From the NCBI GenBank assembly GCA_965149945.1, contig CBCTTQ010000021.1:1-38224 (forward strand): a DNA stretch of 38,224 nt. Direction: 5' to 3'. Positions 8,128 to 15,687 of the stretch are shown here, piece by piece. Position 1 is the stretch's first letter, and each line of letters opens with the position of its first letter. The translations under genes and the position numbers were made by a program. Source of the DNA: JAHZFN01 sp965149945 (lineage in GTDB: Bacteria; Bacillota; Dehalobacteriia; UBA4068; UBA4997). The notes under the pieces are model-generated. The model was not told the origin of the DNA. It saw only the letters and a program-made list of their open reading frames with translations, and ran no database searches.

Positions 8128-9321
8128 CTACCGCGCCTCCTTTTCTCTTTGTCCCATATGACTGTAGACGGGGCCGGGATTACCGGTAGCGACCATTTCC
8201 CGCAACCGGTCAAAAACACGCGCGATATCTCCCACCGAAACATCACGACCGCCCAATCCATATACAATGTTCACCATCATGGGTCGCTCCGCCAAATCAT
8301 AACAAGCAGAGCGCGTTTCGGCGAAAAGCGGACCGCCGCAGGCGCTGAAGCCTTCGGATTTATCCATCACGGCAATAGCCTTGCAGTGAGCCAGCGCCGC
8401 CGCCAATTCAGCGGACGGGAAAGGACGAAATACCCGCACTTTTACTAAACCGGCCTTGATACCGTGAGAGCGCAATTCCCGCACGCAATGTTTGGCCGTA
8501 CCGGCTGTAGAACCAATCAACACCAGGGCAATTTCCGCGTCTTCCATCATATATTCTTCAAAAAAACCATATTCACGGCCGAATGTTTTTTTGAAATCTT
8601 CCGCTACCGTCAAAATTTGTTCTTTGGCGTGTTCCATAGCAACAGCTTCCTGCATTTTATGTTCCATATAATATTGAGTCACATCATAGGGACCGACAGC
8701 CAAAGGATTTTCGTGTTTCAACAAATAATGTTCCGGATGATATTCTCCCACAAACGCCTTGACAACTTCGTCTTCTTCCAGCAAAATATTTTCCACCGCG
8801 TGGGAAGTAATAAACCCGTCCTGGCAGATCATAATAGGAAGCCGTACCTCCGGCGCTTCTGAAATCCGCATCGCCTGCAAATAATTATCATAGGCTTCTT
8901 GATTGTTTTCGGAATAAATCTGAATCCATCCCGTATCCCTGGCGCCCATAGAATCCGAATGATCATTATTGATGTTGATAGGACCAGACAAGGCGCGATT
9001 CACACAAGCCAATGTGATGGGCAAACGGCAGGAAGCCGCCACATACAGCAACTCATACATATAAGCCAGTCCGCAGGAAGAAGTGGCCGTCACCGCTCGA
9101 GCGCCGGCCGCTGCCGCGCCGATGCAGGTGGACATGGAAGAATGCTCCGATTCCACCGTCACATATTCGGTGTTTACCAAACCATCCGCCACATACTGTG
9201 CGTAATATTGCGGAATTTCCGTGGAAGGGGTAATAGGAAAAGCCGCAAACACATCGGGATCGATTTGGCGCATGGCATAGGCAACGGCTTCGTTGCCGGA
9301 AAGTCTGTCACGAATGCTCAT
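8128..9321 (-). CDS. porA: 2-oxoacid:ferredoxin oxidoreductase, alpha subunit
   Basis: A 397-residue alpha subunit of the four-subunit enzyme. The N-terminal pyrimidine-binding domain has AAFPITPSTEIPQYY and the conserved ESEHSSMSTCIGAAAAGARA and TSSCGLAYMYELLYVA blocks. The C-terminal third (from about residue 250, IALVLIGSTAGTAKHCVREL) is the transketolase-C-like domain involved in CoA binding. Together with PorB it forms the catalytic core. The gene starts directly after the porD stop and ends directly before porB, so the four genes are translationally coupled. The sequence does not separate pyruvate from 2-oxoisovalerate-type enzymes with certainty. Confidence 0.9.
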   Translation of the reverse strand: MSIRDRLSGNEAVAYAMRQIDPDVFAAFPITPSTEIPQYYAQYVADGLVNTEYVTVESEHSSMSTCIGAAAAGARAVTATSSCGLAYMYELLYVAASCRLPITLACVNRALSGPININNDHSDSMGARDTGWIQIYSENNQEAYDNYLQAMRISEAPEVRLPIMICQDGFITSHAVENILLEEDEVVKAFVGEYHPEHYLLKHENPLAVGPYDVTQYYMEHKMQEAVAMEHAKEQILTVAEDFKKTFGREYGFFEEYMMEDAEIALVLIGSTAGTAKHCVRELRSHGIKAGLVKVRVFRPFPSAELAAALAHCKAIAVMDKSEGFSACGGPLFAETRSACYDLAERPMMVNIVYGLGGRDVSVGDIARVFDRLREMVATGNPGPVYSHMGQREKEAR

Positions 9322-9627
9322 TTACTTTTCCTCCTTTTCCATTTCAATAGCGTCAAAAGGGCAAACAGTGGCGCAGATGCCGCAGCCTTTACAATAATCA
9401 TAATCAAAATCCTCACGCAAACCATCTTTGACGGGAATCGAACCGTCGGGACAGTAAGGAGTGCAAAGCAAACACTGCCGGCAATTGGCCGGCTGCCAAA
9501 TAGGTTTATCCGACCGCCATTCACCGGTTTTAGTCAGGCGGGAAGTACCGCCTTCATAAATTTCTCCGCCCGGCGTCAAATCCTGCCAAGGACTTTGTTC
9601 CGTAATTTCACAAGCTTTTTTGCTCAT
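9322..9627 (-). CDS. porD: 2-oxoacid:ferredoxin oxidoreductase, delta subunit (2x[4Fe-4S])
   Basis: A 101-residue ferredoxin-like subunit that carries electrons from the catalytic core to external ferredoxin. Two cluster motifs are visible: CRQCLLCTPYCPD and CKGCGICATVCPF. Its ATG overlaps the porC stop by four bases (ATGA), which indicates translational coupling, and its stop abuts the porA start. The length and Cys spacing fit the delta subunit of archaeal and clostridial four-subunit oxidoreductases. The N-terminal 50 residues carry TSRLTKTGEWRSDKPIW, a pattern usual for PorD. Confidence 0.9.
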   Translation of the reverse strand: MSKKACEITEQSPWQDLTPGGEIYEGGTSRLTKTGEWRSDKPIWQPANCRQCLLCTPYCPDGSIPVKDGLREDFDYDYCKGCGICATVCPFDAIEMEKEEK

Positions 9628-10211
9628 TGCCGATGCACCTCCCTCATGGCTTCTTCCAGACAGCGCATATTCCCATCAATCACCTGGGGTTTGCTGGCGA
9701 ATTTATGGCGAAAAGAAGCTTCCATATCCCGTACAAAATGTTCCGGTTCTACCACTCTGCTCACCTGCACAATAGCAGCCAGCATGGGTGTATTGGGAAA
9801 ATTCCGTCCCAAATATCTTTCGGAAATTTCTCTGGCGTTGACCGTGTACACCTTACCCTGATAGCCGCGGAGCAGCGGGCGCAAATCTTCCGCGCTGTGT
9901 TCGGAATTGATGACAATGGCGCCGGCGGGATTCAATCCGTGCGTCACATCTTGGCTCTCCAGCAAAGTCTCGTCCACCACGACTACATAATCGGGATAAT
10001 AAATATTGGAGTGAATGGTACAATATTCATCACTGATTCGATTATAAGCGGTAATGGGCGCTCCCATCCGTTCCGGGCCGTATTCCGGGAAACCCTGTAC
10101 ATATTTTCCCGAAGCGAAAGCAGCGTCCGCCAGCAGCAGACAGGCTGTTTTGGCTCCCTGACCGCCGCGGCCGTGCCAACGGATTTCAATCATACCTTTT
10201 CTTTTTTCCAT
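9624..10211 (-). CDS. porC: 2-oxoacid:ferredoxin oxidoreductase, gamma subunit
   Basis: A 195-residue gamma subunit. The family hallmark EIRWHGRGGQGAKTA starts near residue 8, and GFPEYGPERMGAPITAYNRI follows. The frame is open further upstream, but the ATG ending at 10211 has GGAGGC seven bases before it, and the upstream extension overlaps the T-box leader, so 10211 is the start. It is the first gene of porCDAB, overlaps porD by four bases, and is controlled by the T-box leader and strong promoter at 10276-10589. In the complex it contributes to CoA binding and subunit assembly. Confidence 0.88.
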   Translation of the reverse strand: MEKRKGMIEIRWHGRGGQGAKTACLLLADAAFASGKYVQGFPEYGPERMGAPITAYNRISDEYCTIHSNIYYPDYVVVVDETLLESQDVTHGLNPAGAIVINSEHSAEDLRPLLRGYQGKVYTVNAREISERYLGRNFPNTPMLAAIVQVSRVVEPEHFVRDMEASFRHKFASKPQVIDGNMRCLEEAMREVHRQ

Positions 10212-10275
10212 CTTCTTTGCCTCCAATTTATGTTCAAATCTTTTGTTAACCGATACACTCCACCCCGAAAGGGCC

Positions 10276-10553
10276 AATAAAAAAACACCCATCCCTCGTA
10301 AAGGACGGGTGTATGCATTCAAACAAAAACACTCGCTGTACCACCTGTACTGCTTCATTCTTTCGACATACCAACATATGCGCTTTCTGTAACGGGAAAG
10401 CCCCGTCGAATCTTACCATTCTTCCGAGGAAGAAGTTCAGTTTCGCGGCTCTTGAGTGATTTTCAAAACCGATCATTCTGTCGGGCTCACACCATTTCCC
10501 GATTCGCTGGGAGTCTGATTTCGGAATCTACTCTCTCCGTCATCGCCTTTTGA
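10276..10553 (-). promoter_or_regulatory. T-box leader of porCDAB, specifier reads AUC (Ile)
   Basis: The minus-strand transcript has the T-box plan: a GAGAGAGTAGA element near the 5' end (about 10527-10538), a stem I with distal motifs (GGTGTGAG), the 3' specifier strand GAAAATCACTCAAGAGC, the T-box AGGTGGTACAGCGAG (10332-10347 region), and a terminator stem ACACCCGTCC/GGATGGGTGT (10285-10312) followed by seven T. By analogy with glyQS (GAAA-GGC-A...GAGC) the specifier is AUC at 10458-10460, an isoleucine codon. The UGGU of the T-box fits discriminator base A73, as in tRNA-Ile. Uncharged tRNA would block termination and raise por expression. The specifier call is pattern-based and could be one register off. 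Confidence 0.85.
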
Positions 10554-10559
10554 TACGTT

Positions 10560-10589
10560 ATTATATCATTATTCGGGAATCATTGTCAA
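10560..10589 (-). promoter_or_regulatory. Consensus promoter of the T-box/porCDAB transcript
   Basis: The minus strand carries TTGACA (10584-10589), an 18-base spacer and TATAAT (10560-10565), just ahead of the T-box leader. Confidence 0.88.
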
Positions 10590-10693
10590 GTTCTTTTTCC
10601 GGAAAAATCCCCGCCTTCTGTTGTCACTTTTTTCTAACTCTATGAAGTTTTCTCATATCCAAAGGAGTATTCTTCCCCTAAAAATCCAAACAG

Positions 10694-10719
10694 AAAGCCC
10701 ATCCGTACGGATGGGCTTT
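10694..10719 (-). terminator. Terminator downstream of folT
   Basis: AAAGCCCATCCG and CGGATGGGCTTT form a perfect 12-bp stem with a two-base loop. T-tracts are present on both sides (longer on the plus strand). It lies after the folT stop on the minus strand. Confidence 0.75.
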
Positions 10720-10774
10720 TTTGATACAACTTTTACGGGTGCGGGGAACGCCCGCGAGATCGACCACCGATTCA

Positions 10775-11320
10775 TCAAGAATAGAATTTCCTATTCATGA
10801 CGGGGACATATTTGGCAATCAAATACAAAATCAGCACCTGCACCGGGAAAAACAAAGCACATTTCAAAATTCGCAATGGTAAAATCGCCGCGAATCCTTG
10901 TCCGTAAAGCAATACCAGCCAGCAACTGTTGAGAAAAACATCCACTAAAAAAGTAATCAACACCTGCGCTGTCACAATGTTTTTCAAAGTCGGCGTTTTC
11001 TTGAACAAAAAGATCCCATAAATCAAGCCGGTGAGCATCGCGTTTAATGTAAACAGCGGCATATACGGACCGGCCGGCTTAATGATATAGCCGATAATAT
11101 CCGACAAGGCGCCAATGATACCGCTCACCACAGGACCGAACAGCATACCGCCCACTGCCATGGGTACAAAAGCAAAGGTGATTCTTGCCGACTGTGTAAT
11201 ATACACCGTCATAAAACTCAAAATCACCGTCAACGCCACTAACATAGAGGCTGCCGTCAACACGCGGATTTTTCCGCAATTCCGCAGGGACACTTTAAAT
11301 GATGTAATTAAATGATGCAC
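10775..11320 (-). CDS. folT: Folate-specific ECF transporter S component
   Basis: An integral membrane protein of about 181 residues with roughly six hydrophobic segments. It resembles the FolT family, the substrate-capturing S subunit of energy-coupling-factor importers, which works with a shared EcfA/EcfA'/EcfT module encoded elsewhere. Characteristic stretches are FAFVPMAVGGMLFGPVVSGI, then IGALSDIIGYIIKPAGPYMP and FTLNAMLTGLIYGIFL. The frame opens with a TTG at 11327-11329, but AGGAG directly abuts that codon; the GTG at 11318-11320 lies 9 bases after it and is the likelier start. A THF riboswitch lies upstream, which supports folate as the substrate. Confidence 0.85.
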   Translation of the reverse strand: MHHLITSFKVSLRNCGKIRVLTAASMLVALTVILSFMTVYITQSARITFAFVPMAVGGMLFGPVVSGIIGALSDIIGYIIKPAGPYMPLFTLNAMLTGLIYGIFLFKKTPTLKNIVTAQVLITFLVDVFLNSCWLVLLYGQGFAAILPLRILKCALFFPVQVLILYLIAKYVPVMNRKFYS

Positions 11321-11353
11321 AGAAATCAACTCCTTTCTATTCTTTGCCGGAAC

Positions 11354-11490
11354 CGCATAATAAAAAGAAGTTGATCTTCAATTATGCAGCAGCGGGATGC
11401 GAATTCTACACCGCAAGCTCCAAAGCTTTTCGTTTGCCCGACAACTCCCCGTTCGAGCAACACTTAACGCGTAAAATTCTACTCTGCGCT
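11354..11490 (-). promoter_or_regulatory. Tetrahydrofolate riboswitch with expression platform upstream of folT
   Basis: On the minus strand 11385-11490 matches the THF-I aptamer: GCAGAGTAGAA, TACGCGTTAAGTG, a variable stem, then GCGGTGTAGAATTCGCATCC and CCGCTGC closing P1. Immediately downstream GCATAAT and ATTATGC (11354-11386) flank a GAAG/CTTC hairpin with TTTTT, and the GC of the first arm overlaps the 3' side of P1. Ligand binding and this second hairpin are therefore mutually exclusive, consistent with folate-dependent control of folT. Confidence 0.88.
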
Positions 11491-11505
11491 TCATCGCTGT
11501 TTTCT

Positions 11506-11534
11506 ATCGTAACATACCCACCGCCAAAAAGCAA
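11506..11534 (-). promoter_or_regulatory. Candidate promoter for the THF riboswitch/folT transcript
   Basis: The minus strand has TTGCTT (11529-11534), a 17-base spacer and TACGAT (11506-11511), ending about 16 bases before the aptamer. Confidence 0.5.
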
Positions 11535-11589
11535 CCGGTATTTTTGCCTTTTTCCCGTCTTTTTCGCCAAAAACAGCCGAGAAAAGAAA

Positions 11590-12567
11590 TCAACCTCTTT
11601 TTTGCGGCCGATAGTAGGCTTTTTTAACATGGTTGATATCCTCCCGTACTTCTAAGTCGGGGATGCTCTGCACAAATTTGGCAAAAGTGGAATATCCGTA
11701 ATTTTTTACATTAAAATTAGTATATCCATCGTGAATTTTTTGTCCCAAAATTCCCAAATCGGCTCCTTCCGGACCCTGACCTTTGACATATTCCTGAACA
11801 CAACGATCCAATGCCGCTTTATTCAAAAAATTACCCGCCAACTCCACATATACCACGTTATGAAACTTTCGCAATTTAAAAATCCGCATTTCTTCCAAAA
11901 ACTTGGACAAAGAGCTATAACCATAGTTTCTAACATCAAAGTCGGAATACATTTTAACCAGACGGTTGCCAAGCTGCGCCAAACCGGTGGGCTTGCCGTT
12001 ATTTTCATTTTCAGCGATAATTTTCACAATAGCGTCTTCAATGGTCTTTTTACTGATAATGCCCTCTTCTTTCTCACTTTTTCCCGCCGCGGGCCGCAAA
12101 GGGCTGTCAACCGTTTTTTCCTCGTCATTATCCTGATCCAATAAATTTTCCAACGTAGTAAACACATTGCAAGCGGAACGGAAGGAACGAGGTGTTTTTT
12201 CTTCTCCCATGCCGATGACTTCCATGCCTGACTCACGCAGACGGGAAGCCAAGCGAGTGAAATCGCTATCGCTGGAGACAATGCAAAAGCCTTCCACACT
12301 GTCAGTATACAAAATATCCATGGCGTCAATAATCAAAGCAGAGTCGGTGGCGTTTTTGCCCACCGTGTTGCTGAACTGCTGAATAGGCGTAATAGAATAT
12401 TCCAACAGTTCTTTTTTCCATTTCACCGTTTGATTATTCGTCCAGTCGCTGTACAACCGTTTATAAGTAACACTGCCGTATTTTGTCATTTCATCAATAA
12501 TCGCCGAGATATATTTAGCGGAAATATTATCGGCATCGATGAGCAATGCGAATCGCTTTTCTTCCAT
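11590..12567 (-). CDS. NYN-domain (PIN-like) protein with two OST-HTH/LOTUS domains
   Basis: A 325-residue cytoplasmic protein of the LabA/limkain-like group. Residues 5-150 form a NYN domain, a PIN-like RNase fold, with conserved acidic positions in LLIDADN (D11, D13), ATDSALIIDAMD (D75) and SSDSDF (D100, D102). Two OST-HTH (LOTUS) RNA-binding domains follow at about 173-245 and 254-320, each carrying the diagnostic NYGYS.F.KF pattern (RNYGYSSLSKF, KNYGYSTFAKF). The combination suggests RNA binding and possibly cleavage. The ATG has AGGAGG upstream. It appears monocistronic, with its own promoter and a large perfect dyad immediately after the -10 element. Confidence 0.88.
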   Translation of the reverse strand: MEEKRFALLIDADNISAKYISAIIDEMTKYGSVTYKRLYSDWTNNQTVKWKKELLEYSITPIQQFSNTVGKNATDSALIIDAMDILYTDSVEGFCIVSSDSDFTRLASRLRESGMEVIGMGEEKTPRSFRSACNVFTTLENLLDQDNDEEKTVDSPLRPAAGKSEKEEGIISKKTIEDAIVKIIAENENNGKPTGLAQLGNRLVKMYSDFDVRNYGYSSLSKFLEEMRIFKLRKFHNVVYVELAGNFLNKAALDRCVQEYVKGQGPEGADLGILGQKIHDGYTNFNVKNYGYSTFAKFVQSIPDLEVREDINHVKKAYYRPQKRG

Positions 12568-12606
12568 AGGTTTCCAAACCTCCTTTCTTTCAGCGGTCGA
12601 TCCATT

Positions 12607-12642
12607 TGATAAAAGCCCCCTCTTCAGAGTGGGCTTTTATCA
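12607..12642 (-). promoter_or_regulatory. Leader hairpin of the NYN gene
   Basis: TGATAAAAGCCC (12607-12618) pairs with GGGCTTTTATCA (12631-12642), and CTCT/AGAG can extend the inner stem. It lies in the 5' leader of the NYN gene between the start-site dyad and the ribosome site. It lacks a T-tract in the minus direction, so it looks like a leader structure rather than a terminator. Confidence 0.5.
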
Positions 12643-12669
12643 AAACAGAAAACGACCTTTTCTGTTTTG
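12641..12669 (-). promoter_or_regulatory. Perfect 12-bp inverted repeat at the NYN promoter, probable operator
   Basis: CAAAACAGAAAA and TTTTCTGTTTTG flank a five-base centre. The repeat starts directly next to the -10 box and covers the expected transcription start, the usual place for a repressor site. It could also act as an RNA hairpin at the 5' end of the transcript. Confidence 0.55.
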
Positions 12670-12698
12670 ATTATAACACATTTGCCTGTTTTGAGCAA
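12670..12698 (-). promoter_or_regulatory. Promoter of the NYN/OST-HTH gene
   Basis: The minus strand has TTGCTC (12693-12698), 17 bases, and TATAAT (12670-12675). Confidence 0.7.
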
Positions 12699-12700
12699 AC

Positions 12701-12752
12701 AAATAAAAAGAAAAACAGTCCTATGATACCCGGACTGCTTTTCTTTTTATTT
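12701..12752 (-). terminator. Terminator of the symporter operon
   Basis: A 21-base arm at 12701-12721 pairs with 12732-12752 with one mismatch around an ACAGTCC/GGACTG core, A-rich on one side and T-rich on the other. It lies downstream of the symporter stop. Confidence 0.8.
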
Positions 12753-12805
12753 TTATTTACGCATCAGAAGTTTCGTATTAATGAAGCCGCAAAGTACCGC
12801 TCCTT

Positions 12806-14284
12806 TTATTTCCGCGGCCGTTCAAAGTACGGTTTCCAATATTTTTCATCCATAGGCTTGGTAAATCTGGACACCAACCACATCAAGATACAACCGACTA
12901 AAATAGCCAGACCGATGGGCGGAATATCCGCCGCCACACCGCTCAACATACCGGCCGTAGACAAGAACTGCCAAATGCAGAAAGCAATGCTGCCCCCGAT
13001 AACACAAGTCCAAGCCGCCACCGTATTGGCTCGTTTGGAATACAGTCCAAACAAGAGCGGCACAAAATAAGTTAGACCCAGAATTCCGAATCCGTACCCT
13101 GCCACATCGGTGATAAAATCATTATTGTTCATGGCCATGAATACAACGACAACGCCGGTCAAACCGGTGACCGCGCGGCTGAACCACATCAGCATTTTCT
13201 TGCTGTGTTTCTTTTTAGAGAAAATTTTCAGCAAATCCGTAGCCGCCGCTGTCATTACCATCATACTGGAATCGATGGTACTCATGGCTGCCGCCAACAA
13301 ACCGGCGAAGAAAAAACCGGCGACAATAGGATGCGTCAGTTGTTGAAACAGTACCGGCATAATCCAATCAGAATTCTTGCCGTCCGGCATTGTCGGGATC
13401 AAAACACGACCGCCGACACCGATGATGTTCAACATAATGTAAACAAAAATCAAAATAATCCAAGCATATTTGTACATACCCAGGGCTGTTTTCATACTGT
13501 CAGAAGCCTGCATCCGCTGCAAATATTCCGGACGAGTGCCGGTGCCGGGACCCTGAACCAAGAAGGTAAAGAATAGCGACAACGCCCCGTAAGAACCCAG
13601 CAGCGTCACCATGGATCCCATTTCGTTAGGCTCCATGCCCACCTCCGGCGCCGTATTGATAAGCGCCGCCGCCGAATAGATATCGCCGATGCCGCCGACT
13701 TTGATCACAACAATAATCGCGCCGATGATGATAGCGGCCAAGAAGATGAAACTTTGGATCACATCGGTCCAAACCACCGCCACAAAGCCGCCGAATAACG
13801 TGTAGAGAATGGTAATGACCATGCCGATGATCAAACCTTCCGTAAAACCACGACCCGTAGCCAAATTCCAAATTACCCCCATGGCTGTAATTTGAACCAC
13901 CATATTAAACAGCAGGTAGACAATGCTGGCGACGGCGCCAAAGGCCTGCAATCCCCGAGAGCCATAGCGATTATAGAAGAATTCCGACGGGCTGACCATT
14001 TGTACGCGGCGAAAACGCACCGCGATGATAGGACCAAAAGCAGAACCCAGCGCCCACGCCATAGGCATCCAACTGCCGCCGATACCGGTACGATAAATCA
14101 GACCCACGCCCCCCAACAGAGAAAGGGCAGAGAAGAAAGTTGCCAAATAAGTGCCGGTCATGGGAAGAATCCCCATGCGAAAACCGCCGATTAAGTAATC
14201 CTGATCGTCTTTAATTTGTTTGGAAGCCCAAACCCCAATCAACAACATTCCGACTAAGTAGATAACAATTACCGTTAAAATCAT
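12806..14284 (-). CDS. Sodium:solute symporter (SSF family)
   Basis: A 492-residue membrane protein with about 13 hydrophobic segments. It has the sodium/solute symporter family pattern: an N-terminal GFRMGILPMTGTYLATFFSA segment, GGFVAVVWTDVIQSFIFLAA in the middle, and the SSF signature region near GLLAAAMSTIDSSMMVMTAA. It probably imports a small organic solute (carboxylate, amino acid or vitamin-like) with Na+; the sequence does not fix the substrate. The ATG overlaps the stop of the 38-residue upstream gene by four bases, so translation is coupled. There is no link to the neighbouring methyltransferase locus beyond proximity. Confidence 0.88.
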   Translation of the reverse strand: MILTVIVIYLVGMLLIGVWASKQIKDDQDYLIGGFRMGILPMTGTYLATFFSALSLLGGVGLIYRTGIGGSWMPMAWALGSAFGPIIAVRFRRVQMVSPSEFFYNRYGSRGLQAFGAVASIVYLLFNMVVQITAMGVIWNLATGRGFTEGLIIGMVITILYTLFGGFVAVVWTDVIQSFIFLAAIIIGAIIVVIKVGGIGDIYSAAALINTAPEVGMEPNEMGSMVTLLGSYGALSLFFTFLVQGPGTGTRPEYLQRMQASDSMKTALGMYKYAWIILIFVYIMLNIIGVGGRVLIPTMPDGKNSDWIMPVLFQQLTHPIVAGFFFAGLLAAAMSTIDSSMMVMTAAATDLLKIFSKKKHSKKMLMWFSRAVTGLTGVVVVFMAMNNNDFITDVAGYGFGILGLTYFVPLLFGLYSKRANTVAAWTCVIGGSIAFCIWQFLSTAGMLSGVAADIPPIGLAILVGCILMWLVSRFTKPMDEKYWKPYFERPRK

Positions 14285-14397
14285 GGACGATCACCACCTT
14301 TGGCATTTTCTTTCTCGTCATGTTTTAACACTATCTGTGCCACAACCACAGGCATTAGGCAAAAAACAGCTAACAATAAATAAATCACATATTGCAT
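14281..14397 (-). CDS. Small accessory membrane protein of the symporter (38 residues)
   Basis: A 38-residue protein: one transmembrane helix (MQYVIYLLLAVFCLMPVVVA), then a short charged tail (LKHDEKENAKGGDRP). Its ATG has AGGAGG eight bases upstream, and its TGA overlaps the symporter ATG (ATGA). Short single-helix partners encoded just before SSF symporters are known as symporter small accessory proteins, so this is most likely a true gene that stabilises or modulates the transporter. Confidence 0.75.
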   Translation of the reverse strand: MQYVIYLLLAVFCLMPVVVAQIVLKHDEKENAKGGDRP

Positions 14398-14500
14398 TGT
14401 GTTTCCTCCTTTCAAATTACCGCTTTTCTAAAAAAACCCAGACAGACTTTTCCTCCTTTCCGAACTTTTCAAAATCCTATTGTATATTTATGTTGAAACT

Positions 14501-14534
14501 AAGGAAAAATATCACGACATGCCACTTTTTCCTT
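14501..14534 (-). promoter_or_regulatory. Leader hairpin of the symporter transcript
   Basis: AAGGAAAAA (14501-14509) pairs with TTTTTCCTT (14526-14534) around a 16-base loop, inside the roughly 180-base 5' leader of the symporter operon. Its function is unknown. Confidence 0.4.
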
Positions 14535-14585
14535 AAATTTCACATCACGACCCTATTACTCACAAAATTTCCATCTTTTACCCCC

Positions 14586-14614
14586 ATTATACCGACTGTT
14601 CCGTCGTTCGTCAA
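14586..14614 (-). promoter_or_regulatory. Promoter of the symporter operon
   Basis: The minus strand has TTGACG (14609-14614), 17 bases, and TATAAT (14586-14591), leaving a leader of about 180 bases before the 38-residue gene. Confidence 0.8.
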
Positions 14615-14759
14615 GGGAAATGGCTATAAAATTCAAACAAATCAGCATTTTTTTCTGACAATTATCATGTATACAATATATCTACTATTAGGATTTCCTT
14701 GTCCATGCTTCAAGAAAACACCTGTTTAAATCGAGAATCGTTCCTTTTTAAGCAATTTT

Positions 14760-15540
14760 TTCTCCGCGCTCTATTGTAAAAATTGAGCGTAGAAATTTTT
14801 CCGTTTATTGAATAAAAATAAGTTTCCTTCGATTTTTCGTTTTTCTGTTTTCTCTTTTTTACATCTCTGTTTTTCTCTTTTTCCCTATTTTCATTTCCGA
14901 ATTTTCGTCTTTTCCCCTTCAGACATTTTTTGATTTTTTGCCATTTCCTACTCCTTCATGAAGTGAAATTATGATATCTCTGTTTTTCGTATTTTTCATA
15001 TTTTTGTATTCGCAAATTTTACATTTTCCCATCGCCCATCTTCCTCCGGTTCCTTTTTTCTTTCCATCGTTTGCCCTTGTCGATTATTTTACCGTCGCAT
15101 TCCCCTTAGCATTCGCAATTTTTTTCTATTTGCTTTTTCAAGCTTCTTTTTCAAACCCTTCCTGTTGTTTTCTTCTTTTATCGAATGCTCCCGCCGTTCT
15201 CTCCACCCCTTCCAGTTTTCCTCCCCCAGCTTCACCCACTCATCTCTACTTGAAAGCGTTCTTTCTGCTCTTTGGACGCGCTATCCAATCCTGCTCCCGA
15301 TCGTCCCCTCAGTTCATTCTGCTTTTAGGCGCTTTTCGAATTCCCGCCGCGCCGCGCGCTTTCCTTTTGCTCTTATTTTCCTGTCCGCGGCCGCACCTTC
15401 TCTTATGGGTTCTTCCGATCGTCTCTGCACTTTTCCCATTACCCCGCAAGCCGCGAATCCGACCTCCTTCCCCGTTCCAACACTCGTAGGACAATTGAAG
15501 AAATCATCCATAAAAAAAAATCATCTAACCAAATTTATAA
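14760..15540. other. Long pyrimidine-rich stretch without a convincing gene
   Basis: For about 750 bases the plus strand is dominated by T and C, with very few purine runs, from T-rich (14760-15030) to mixed C/T (15030-15490). Open frames exist on both strands (for example 14971-15489 plus), but their translations are low-complexity Phe/Leu/Ser/Pro, or Lys/Glu/Arg/Gly on the other strand, as composition alone would produce. None has a ribosome site. I cannot assign a function. It could be a decayed region or carry an untranslated RNA. Confidence 0.5.
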
Positions 15541-15554
15541 TAAATTAATTTTAT

Positions 15555-15583
15555 TTGCGTCCCTCGCTTTTTTTATATATAAT
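15555..15583 (+). promoter_or_regulatory. Promoter of the plus-strand corrinoid methyltransferase operon
   Basis: TTGCGT (15555-15560), a 17-base spacer and TATAAT (15578-15583). This leaves a leader of about 100 bases before the first gene. Confidence 0.7.
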
Positions 15584-15687
15584 AAAGTAGTGTATCATAT
15601 GCGGATTGATCTTATCACAGAAATCTTTCTCGGATGAGATTTATTTATTCGCTGTTTGTTTCTGTAGGTTGAAGGAGGAATCACAGC

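Noticed and set aside
10246..10476. 76-residue minus-strand open frame upstream of porC
   Set aside because: It lies inside the T-box leader and lacks a ribosome site.
14971..15489. 172-codon plus-strand open frame as a membrane protein gene
   Set aside because: No ribosome site. The Phe/Leu/Ser/Pro-rich translation follows from the pyrimidine-rich composition and shows no family pattern.
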